Below are positions 57,661 to 64,000 of a stretch of 64,000 bases of DNA, one piece after another; the first letter of the stretch is position 1; each line of letters starts with the position of its first letter. The position numbers and the translations under genes were made by a program. Origin of the DNA: Xanthomonas bonasiae (GTDB lineage Bacteria > Pseudomonadota > Gammaproteobacteria > Xanthomonadales > Xanthomonadaceae); NCBI RefSeq assembly GCF_017163705.1, contig NZ_JAFIWB010000001.1, positions 1-64,000 of the forward strand, written 5' to 3'. A model generated the notes under the pieces. It was not told the DNA's origin. It was given only the letters and a program-made list of their open reading frames with translations, and did no database searches.

Positions 57661-57843
57661 TCGTCGGCGCTTAGGTGGAGGTTCTGGCCCCCGTCCCCCA
57701 GCCATGGTGGGTGAAGTGGCCTGACGACGGGAAGAGTTTGGCTCTGGCAGGCACTGAAGGGCAATCAGACACTACCCCGCCGCGATGTCAGAAAAACCCG
57801 CATCGCGCCAAACACCTCATGGATTTAAGAAAGTCCGACCGCT

Positions 57844-58158
57844 TTATTTTTTAGGGACAAATGTCATCTTAAGGCCCTCGTAGGTTTCCCTGTCTTGGCT
57901 GTTGCCCTTCTCAGCAGCCAGCTTTCCCCAGTGCAGGGCCTCCGGACCGTTGTTGTGCAAGACGCAATCAAAATAATAGTCTCGCATCCCTCTGATTGCC
58001 GAAAGCTCTCCACTCTCGGCCTTTACCCTACTGGAGGCGACATCAAAGGTTCGACAACTTTCTTCTCCTGACACAGGGACTGCATCCGCCTTCTGATCTT
58101 CCTTGCCACAGGAAGCCAAGAACACTAAGCATACAAAAACTTCAAGCTTGCGTATCAT
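57844..58158 (-). CDS. small lipoprotein, possible immunity protein
   Basis: A 104-residue protein with a lipobox (VFLASC near residue 17). The mature part carries WGKLAAEKGNSQDRETYEGL, which looks like half a Sel1/TPR-type helix pair. Lipoproteins of this kind often serve as periplasmic immunity proteins in competition islands. No cognate effector is adjacent, so this is a guess from context. An AAGGAG lies 14 bases before the ATG. Confidence 0.65.
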   Translation of the reverse strand: MIRKLEVFVCLVFLASCGKEDQKADAVPVSGEESCRTFDVASSRVKAESGELSAIRGMRDYYFDCVLHNNGPEALHWGKLAAEKGNSQDRETYEGLKMTFVPKK

Positions 58159-58258
58159 GGCCTAACACTCCTTTAATCGCTCGGATCGCTTAAATCCATG
58201 CAGTGCCAGAAAAACCCAGCACGCCAGCACCACGTCCACCAGTGAATTCGCGAACTGC

Positions 58259-58582
58259 TCAGCCCTCGAAATATGGCTCACCAGATGGCCAGAAAAATTG
58301 ATATCCATTTTTTCTTGAAACACCTTCTAACACCACATCCACATCTGCCGCCTGCTTCAGCGCATGAACCCCATCTACGCCGTGAATCTCTATATCCGGC
58401 TCAGCGAGCCCCAAAAGCTCGATGACGCAGATGGCACCCTCGTCAACTCGAAATTTCGTATTTTCCGGACTAATGAGCACTGGAGCAAAAATCCTGACTT
58501 TAAACTCTCTCAAAGCCGCACCATCGGTGCCAGAAAAAAGAAGGGCTCTTTCTGCTGCCAATTCACCACGATTATTTGCCAT
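58259..58582 (-). CDS. hypothetical protein, DUF6968-like
   Basis: A 107-residue protein. VRIFAPVLISPEN, a hydrophobic IELLGL strand, IHGVDGVHALKQA and a QFFWPSGEPYF end resemble the DUF6968 layout (VRIFAP...GVDxxQAL...). Such proteins turn up near toxin and defence genes, role unknown. A GTG at 58603 is an alternative start. Composition is AT-richer than the core genome. Confidence 0.6.
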   Translation of the reverse strand: MANNRGELAAERALLFSGTDGAALREFKVRIFAPVLISPENTKFRVDEGAICVIELLGLAEPDIEIHGVDGVHALKQAADVDVVLEGVSRKNGYQFFWPSGEPYFEG

Positions 58583-58735
58583 CACTTTTACCACTACCCT
58601 CACAGTAGATAGCTATCCAGGCGGAACTTGCAAACGCATCAACATGCTGTCGCGCAGCTCCATACTGGCTTTTGCGTATATTATAAATAACTGCTACGTT
58701 ATGCACATTCCGCTTCCATCACACAAATTCTAGCC

Positions 58736-59488
58736 ATGAAGTCTTTAGAAGCCAATCACTATTTGCTAGGAATCGAGCTAAAACGCTCCCAAGTCAAGAG
58801 CTTCGATGAATACCCTTTTTCGCTACCATTCCTTAAGGATTTAAAAAAACTTGAACTCCATCCGAAAGTTACTTTCCTTGTTGGTGAAAATGGAAGTGGG
58901 AAGTCAACGATTTTGGAAGCAATAGCCGTTGCTTGGGGATTTAACCCAGAGGGCGGGACAAAGAACTTTAAGTTTCAAACCAAAGAGTCCCATTCAGCGC
59001 TACACGAATATCTACGCCTTCATAGGGGCATCCGAAAAGCCAAAGATGGTTATTTTTTTCGTGCAGAAAGCTTTTTTAACGTAGCCACCGAGATAGAACG
59101 ATTAGACGATGGCCCAGGCGGCCCGCCCATTATCAGCTCCTATGGTGGAATGTCTCTCCATGGCCAGTCCCATGGAGAATCATTTCTTGCATTGCTTATG
59201 AATCGCTTCAACGGCAATGGCCTGTATTTACTGGATGAGCCAGAAGCAGCCCTGTCCCCGCAGAGACAGCTGGCTGCAATCAGCCGCTTACATCAACTCT
59301 TAAAAATCAAATCGCAATTCATTATTGCAACACACTCACCCATCTTACTGGCATATCCTGATTCATGGATCTATCAAATAGATGCCAGCGGCATTAAATT
59401 GACTGAATATAAAGATACCGAACATTACTTGACTACAAAAAAATTCATAACCAACCCAGAAAATTATTTAAATCAACTCCTTGAATAG
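58736..59488 (+). CDS. AAA-family ATPase (RecF/SMC-like)
   Basis: A 250-residue ABC/SMC-type ATPase: Walker A LVGENGSGKSTILEA near residue 48, a short insert with SYGGMSLHGQSHGES as signature region, and Walker B LYLLDEPEAALSPQ followed by IIATHSPILL. It lacks long coiled coils. Such single ATPases are widespread on genomic islands and their target is often unknown. Codon use is AT-rich relative to the window, indicating recent transfer. It converges on the RHS immunity gene, overlapping it by 16 bases. Confidence 0.8.
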   Translation: MKSLEANHYLLGIELKRSQVKSFDEYPFSLPFLKDLKKLELHPKVTFLVGENGSGKSTILEAIAVAWGFNPEGGTKNFKFQTKESHSALHEYLRLHRGIRKAKDGYFFRAESFFNVATEIERLDDGPGGPPIISSYGGMSLHGQSHGESFLALLMNRFNGNGLYLLDEPEAALSPQRQLAAISRLHQLLKIKSQFIIATHSPILLAYPDSWIYQIDASGIKLTEYKDTEHYLTTKKFITNPENYLNQLLE

Positions 59489-59718
59489 TCTTCTGGCAGG
59501 AAAAACCCGTCGGGCTTAATCGAAGGATGCTCCCTGTAAAGGGGGTTCAACAAATTTAATAGTAGCTCTCCAGAAATTCGCCCTATAACCTGACGAATTC
59601 TTTTTGCCTCTTCCTCGGAAGCAGCATCCATTGCCAAAGCAATTGCCTCATCCAAAGAAGCATTTGCGTTCAAAATTTTATTGCAAATCTTCTCTGCGGT
59701 ATCTTGATCAGAAATCAT
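59473..59718 (-). CDS. candidate RHS immunity protein
   Basis: An 81-residue helical protein, acidic and Ala-rich (LDEAIALAMDAASEEEAKRI), starting at the ATG whose A is shared with the RHS stop (TGATG). No signal peptide, so it would act in the cytoplasm. A small orphan gene directly behind an RHS toxin tip is the classic immunity position. I do not know its family. Confidence 0.65.
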   Translation of the reverse strand: MISDQDTAEKICNKILNANASLDEAIALAMDAASEEEAKRIRQVIGRISGELLLNLLNPLYREHPSIKPDGFFLPEDYSRS

Positions 59719-62700
59719 CACCACCCCTCGCAGCCGTGGTCAGCCATACATTTATTTACACATCTAAAAAACTTAAAACCATCATCTCGCGATGGCAAAG
59801 CCGTATCAGAGCAAGTATCCAAACATTGCTCTTTAACAGCCCTACAATAATCCTCTCCTTTATCGCACTCTCCGTTTAGTCTTTTGCTAACCGCCCCCTC
59901 CACCTGACTAACCATGCCAAGTGGCGACATATTATACAGAGCTGAAAGCAGTCTTTCATCAAATGGTATCTCTACACCAGAAGGCTTGTTCTCAGTAATA
60001 TTTCCAAACATACGCTCAAGAGGAATGTCCCCATCTATCCGAGCAGATGAATTCGGATTATAGGCACCCCTGACAGCATTAGCTGCTCCAGAATTAACAA
60101 CGACAGAAGACTGTAAGCCGAGTGGGTCAATCAACATCACTGCTTGGCTATTTGCATAGGCGTATGTATTGATCCCTCCCGTCAATCCGTTCGGATCACT
60201 CTGCCCATACCGACCGCTGCTCGTGTCGTAGTCCCGGAAATAGTTCTGGTTGAGCCCTGTCGCGCTGTCGTAGCGCTGACCCGGGAAGCGCATCCCGAAC
60301 ACGAACGCCGTGCCATCGCGATCCGCATCTTGGTCCGGCGGCGTGTTGCCGAAGGACTCACCCTTGAGGTCCCACTTCCAGATCGCCACGTCGCGCACCG
60401 GGTCAATCACCGTGCGCGGCGTGCCGAGGTGGTCCGGCTGCACGTAGTTCAAGGCGGTGCCGGCCAACACGCCCACCGGCAGGTCGTCCAGCCAGATCGC
60501 CTGCTGTATCGACTTGCCGTTGCCGTCGTAGTCGCCGAGCCAGTGACCGGCTTCGTCGTAGACCGTGTAAGTGTTGGTCGTGCCGAGGAAGCGGCGCACC
60601 TGCTCACCGCGGTCGTTGTAGCGATACTCCATCGCCAGCGTGCCGCTGCGCGTGGCCTGGCTCAGGCGCCCGGTCGCGTCGTAGGCGAACGTGCGTGTCG
60701 TGCCGTCTATGGCGGTCGTGTTGCCCGCCGCGTCGTAGCTGCGCGCGGCGCCGGCCACGCTCGCCAGGCGGTGGCTGTCGGTCGGATAGCTGTAGTTCTG
60801 GGTGCTGCCGTTGACCTGGGCGCTGAGCCGATTGCCGGTGGCATCGTAGCTGTAGCCGTCGATCACCGTGCCGGTCGGGCCATCCTTGAAGGCAGTCAGC
60901 CGGTCAAGGTTGTCGTAGCCGAGGCTGACCACGGGTGCGGTATTGCCAGGCGCGGTCAGCGCGGTGAGGTTGCCGACCGGGTCAAAGCCGAAGCCGACGT
61001 TGAGGCCGTCGCTGCGGCTGTCCTGGATCGCCAGCGGGCGGTAGTCCTGGTCCAGCACTCGCTGCAGCGGCCGGCCGTTGCCGTAGGACCAGCCGGCGCT
61101 GGGGCCGAACGGGTAATAGGTGGCGCCGCCGAGTAGCTTCTGCCTGGTGCCGCCTGCGACCGTGACGCCCACTTCCGTCGCCTGCCCCAGCGCGTTGCGC
61201 ACGTAGTCCACTACCGCGCCGTCCGGATACGTCACCCGGCTCAGGCGGCCGCCCTTGGTGTAGGCGTAGCGCAGCGCGAACGCCTTGCCGTTGGTGGTCT
61301 GCACCTTGCGCACGACGCGTCCGAACCGGTCATAGCAATACTGGGTCGTGCCACTGCCGTCCTGCAGCTTGCTCAAGCGCCCCAGCGCAAATGTTTCCCC
61401 GGCCGCGCACACGTTCTGGCTGGCATCGTAGGTGTAGGTCGCGATCAGCGCCTTGTCGGCGTAGGTCGCCTTGGCCAGGCGGCCGAGCACGTCGAAGACG
61501 TAGTTGGTCTTGGTGCCGCGCGCGTCGGTCTGGGTCGCGAGGTTACCGGCGCTGTTGTAGGTGTAGCTGGTCACGCCGGTGTCGGGGCTGGTCAGTTTCA
61601 GCACGTCGCCAAACCCGTTGTATTGGTAGCTCGTTGCCAGGCCCTTGGGGTCCGTAACCTTGGTGGTGCGGTCCAGCGCGTCGTAGTCGAACTGGGTCTT
61701 CGCAGCGATGCCGCCGACATCCTGCTGGGTCTGCTTGACCCGGTCCAGCGGGTCGTAGTCGGTCTGCGTCTTCCGCTTGAGTGCGTCGGTGACCAACTGC
61801 ACGTTGCCGTTGAGGTCGTAGCTGAAGTCGGTGGGATCGGCCTCGGCGGTGGCCTGGGTCGCCAGCTGGCCGAGCTTGTTGTAGATCCGCGACAGCGTGT
61901 GCTTGAGCGTGCCGGACGCGTCCTTGGTGTCTTCCTTGAACCGGTTGCCGGACGGGTCCAGCGAGTAGTGGATCGTGTTGCCGGCACCATCGGTCACGTC
62001 GGTCAGGCGATGCGCGGCGTCGTAGCCGTAGACGACGAACGTGCCGTCCGGATCGGTGACCTTGCTAACGTTGCCAACCTCATCGTAGGCGACGAGCGTG
62101 GTCTGATCCTGGTCCGACGGCGTGCCGTCGGCATTCGCGCGCAGCGTGCTGGATGCAGCCCAACCGCGCGGAGTGTAGGTGAGATCGCGGATCAGACCAT
62201 TGGCGTCCTGGGTGCGCGTCGGACGGCCGTTGCGGTCGTAGGCCACATAGGTGGTGGCTCGGCCCAGCGCATCGACCACCTGATACAGGTCCCCGGCGCG
62301 ATGACAGGCGCCGCCGACGTTGCTGCAGCCGGATTCGTCGGCAGTGAGGTAGTAACGGTAGGTGGTGGTGTCAGCCACGTCGGTGCGCGGGCCGTCCTGG
62401 CTCAGCACCACGCCGATCTGCGGGCACTGGGTGCCGTCGACCGTATCGCAGTAAATCGTCCGCCATTGGCGCACGCCGGCAGGCGCGTTGGCCGCGCTGC
62501 CGCAGCTGTAGCTCATGGCGGCGGAGACAGACGGATCGACCTCGCAACGCGCCGTCTGCTGACCACGTGCGTTGTAGGTCCACGCTGTCTTGGCGGCCGT
62601 GGCGCCGGCGGCGTCGAGCACGATGCGGGTCAGCGGCACGCGCAGGCTGGCGTTCCAGGTGGTGTTGGTCGTGCGCTGCTGTGCCGTGCCCGAAGCATCG

Positions 62701-64000
62701 ATCTGCTGGGTGAGCAGGCCACCGGCTGCATAGGTGGTCTTGGTGATGTTGCCCTTGAAGTCGGTTGTCGAGGCCGGATAGCCATTGGCATCGTAGGTCA
62801 GCGACTTCCACGGCTGGTTGCACTGGTTACCACACGCCAAATTGGCGCCGGATGGCTTCAACGCCCCATAGCCGGTGTCTGCATAACTCAGGAAAACCTT
62901 GGTCCCCAGCGGGGAAGTGACCGTTGCAGGAAGCCCGCCGTTTGACATGGCGATTTCATAGTCAACCTTCGTTGTATCAACGCCGCCAGCGAAGCTGGAA
63001 GAGATTGCCTTGCCATTGGTGGCGTAGCCCGTGCTCTCGAAACGCACGCCCTTCTCGTCGATCACTCCAGTCAGGGCAGTGGGCAGGTTTGCCTTGGAGG
63101 TGAGCGTTTGCTCGTTGTAGACGTATTGGCGCGTCTTGCCATCCGGGTATTGCACGGAGGTCAGGTTGCCGATGGTGTCGTAGCCGTAGGTCAGCGTGCC
63201 GCCATCCGGCAAAGTTACAGTGCTCAGGCGGCTATTGCTGTCATAAGCGAAGCTCAGCGAGCGGCCACCCGCGTCGGTCACCCGCTGTAGTCGGTTGGGT
63301 GGGGTCTTGGTGCCGGGCACTGTCGGCGGATCGCTGTAGTCCAGGGTCAGCACGGTTTGGCCCATGCGGTCGAAGACCGAGCGCAGCAGGCCAGCGGTGT
63401 CGTAGATCTCCGTCTGCTGCGTGGCCCGCACATCCAACGCAAAGCCCAGCAACAGGCCGGCGCCATCCCGGCGCTCGGTCAGGATGTCGGGCATGTCCGG
63501 ATCCGTCGTCCATACCCCGTTGCTCAAGCGGAACCGTTCCACACCGCCATCGGGGCGTCGGGCCTCGACTTGGTTGCCGCCATTGGCGACGCTGGACAGC
63601 ATCACATCCAGCGTGCGCTCGAAAGAGTGGCGCCACTGCTTGCCCAGCGTGACCGACGTGACGGAGGTCTTGCTGTTGTAGAAACGGCGCAGGGTCAGCC
63701 AGGTCGGCGAATCGTAGTCGGTATCCTGGCGGAACATGTTGCCGGTGGCGGTGTTGATCGGGTCGCCCTCAAACGCGCTGCCGCGATGCACACCACCCTG
63801 TTTCAGCGCCGCGTCGCCGCTGCTGCCATGTGGGCCGGTGTTGTCGCCCATTTGGCCCAAGCCGCCTGTGCACATGGTGTTGCAGCTGCCCGCGTTCTTT
63901 GTCGGATAGCCCACGTAACCGTCGCTCGCATAGACGTAACCCCAAAGATTTCCGTCCCGGTAGACGGCTGCAGGTGCAGCTTCATCGTTGGTATAGGACG
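59718..64000 (-). CDS. RHS-repeat polymorphic toxin, runs off right edge
   Basis: At least 1427 codons remain open to the window edge. The frame continues upstream of 63914 through SYTNDEAAP, so that position is not the start. Many RHS/YD repeats are visible (YDxxGxL/R-type; DPDGTFVVYGYDAAHR, YDSNSRLSTV). The core ends near 60,120 with YANSQAVMLIDPLGL, the conserved DPxGL cleavage region. The C-terminal tip of about 131 residues is AT-richer and ends in a seven-cysteine tail (C-x6-C-x6-C-x3-C-x16-C-x3-C-x5-C). Tips of this kind are the toxic part and vary between strains; this activity is not recognised. The secretion route (T6SS or other) depends on the missing N-terminus. Confidence 0.88.
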   Translation of the reverse strand, partial: SYTNDEAAPAAVYRDGNLWGYVYASDGYVGYPTKNAGSCNTMCTGGLGQMGDNTGPHGSSGDAALKQGGVHRGSAFEGDPINTATGNMFRQDTDYDSPTWLTLRRFYNSKTSVTSVTLGKQWRHSFERTLDVMLSSVANGGNQVEARRPDGGVERFRLSNGVWTTDPDMPDILTERRDGAGLLLGFALDVRATQQTEIYDTAGLLRSVFDRMGQTVLTLDYSDPPTVPGTKTPPNRLQRVTDAGGRSLSFAYDSNSRLSTVTLPDGGTLTYGYDTIGNLTSVQYPDGKTRQYVYNEQTLTSKANLPTALTGVIDEKGVRFESTGYATNGKAISSSFAGGVDTTKVDYEIAMSNGGLPATVTSPLGTKVFLSYADTGYGALKPSGANLACGNQCNQPWKSLTYDANGYPASTTDFKGNITKTTYAAGGLLTQQIDASGTAQQRTTNTTWNASLRVPLTRIVLDAAGATAAKTAWTYNARGQQTARCEVDPSVSAAMSYSCGSAANAPAGVRQWRTIYCDTVDGTQCPQIGVVLSQDGPRTDVADTTTYRYYLTADESGCSNVGGACHRAGDLYQVVDALGRATTYVAYDRNGRPTRTQDANGLIRDLTYTPRGWAASSTLRANADGTPSDQDQTTLVAYDEVGNVSKVTDPDGTFVVYGYDAAHRLTDVTDGAGNTIHYSLDPSGNRFKEDTKDASGTLKHTLSRIYNKLGQLATQATAEADPTDFSYDLNGNVQLVTDALKRKTQTDYDPLDRVKQTQQDVGGIAAKTQFDYDALDRTTKVTDPKGLATSYQYNGFGDVLKLTSPDTGVTSYTYNSAGNLATQTDARGTKTNYVFDVLGRLAKATYADKALIATYTYDASQNVCAAGETFALGRLSKLQDGSGTTQYCYDRFGRVVRKVQTTNGKAFALRYAYTKGGRLSRVTYPDGAVVDYVRNALGQATEVGVTVAGGTRQKLLGGATYYPFGPSAGWSYGNGRPLQRVLDQDYRPLAIQDSRSDGLNVGFGFDPVGNLTALTAPGNTAPVVSLGYDNLDRLTAFKDGPTGTVIDGYSYDATGNRLSAQVNGSTQNYSYPTDSHRLASVAGAARSYDAAGNTTAIDGTTRTFAYDATGRLSQATRSGTLAMEYRYNDRGEQVRRFLGTTNTYTVYDEAGHWLGDYDGNGKSIQQAIWLDDLPVGVLAGTALNYVQPDHLGTPRTVIDPVRDVAIWKWDLKGESFGNTPPDQDADRDGTAFVFGMRFPGQRYDSATGLNQNYFRDYDTSSGRYGQSDPNGLTGGINTYAYANSQAVMLIDPLGLQSSVVVNSGAANAVRGAYNPNSSARIDGDIPLERMFGNITENKPSGVEIPFDERLLSALYNMSPLGMVSQVEGAVSKRLNGECDKGEDYCRAVKEQCLDTCSDTALPSRDDGFKFFRCVNKCMADHGCEGW

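Noticed and set aside
60180-63700. Dense short repeats that could suggest a repeat array or CRISPR
   Set aside because: The periodicity is the YD/RHS amino-acid repeat inside one coding frame. There are no identical repeats with unique spacers.

Overview
The window is GC-rich and most likely comes from a Lysobacter- or Xanthomonas-like member of the Xanthomonadaceae. The support is the codon use, a type IV secretion effector ending in an XVIPCD-like tail, and a large lytic-type NRPS/PKS cluster. This is inference; no rRNA or housekeeping marker is present.

Region 1 (about 1-32,100, all minus strand) is one long, tightly packed NRPS-PKS operon that runs off the left edge. In transcription order it encodes a type II thioesterase, an aryl-acid-type AMP ligase, an MIO ammonia-lyase/aminomutase, a free acyl carrier protein, a PKS module with the unusual order KS-AT-KR-DH-ACP, and a PfaD-like FMN enoyl reductase. 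These are followed by an ABC-2 exporter (ATPase and permease), two small proteins of unknown function, an MbtH-like protein and an FAD monooxygenase-like protein. The NRPS part is TubC-C-A-PCP-C-PCP (second module without an A domain), then C-A(Leu)-PCP-Cy-A(Cys)-Ox-PCP, a C domain fused to a TauD/SyrP-like dioxygenase, and the start of another NRPS with a degenerate condensation domain. The predicted product is an exported lipo- or aryl-acyl peptide with a Leu-thiazole unit. I do not recognise the whole assembly line as a known pathway.

Region 2 (about 32,100-34,100) has no convincing gene. It ends in a strong terminator beside a 16-bp sequence that looks like the 3' end of a tRNA, a plausible attachment-site scar at the edge of a mobile island.

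Region 3 (about 34,100-53,000) is a mobile and defence island. It holds a MobQ-type relaxase with a likely oriT and a TraD-like partner, and a short reverse transcriptase that is frameshifted in an A5 run and coupled to a 40-codon membrane peptide behind a structured leader. It also holds an IS5-family fragment, a Gabija-like pair (OLD nuclease plus UvrD helicase), a membrane protein, an XVIPCD effector with a DUF1629-type immunity protein, a secreted SNase nuclease, a RadC-like protein, a GNAT acetyltransferase and a tyrosine integrase. It closes with a retron: a folded leader RNA, an RT and an ATPase-TOPRIM effector.

Region 4 (about 53,000-64,000) carries an XRE regulator facing a palindromic operator and a small secreted-protein operon. 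It continues with a secreted NucA-type nuclease, several exported or orphan small proteins, an AAA ATPase, and a large RHS toxin (open at the right edge) with an AT-rich cysteine-rich tip and an adjoining candidate immunity gene. Regions 3 and 4 together look like a hotspot for phage defence and inter-bacterial competition.
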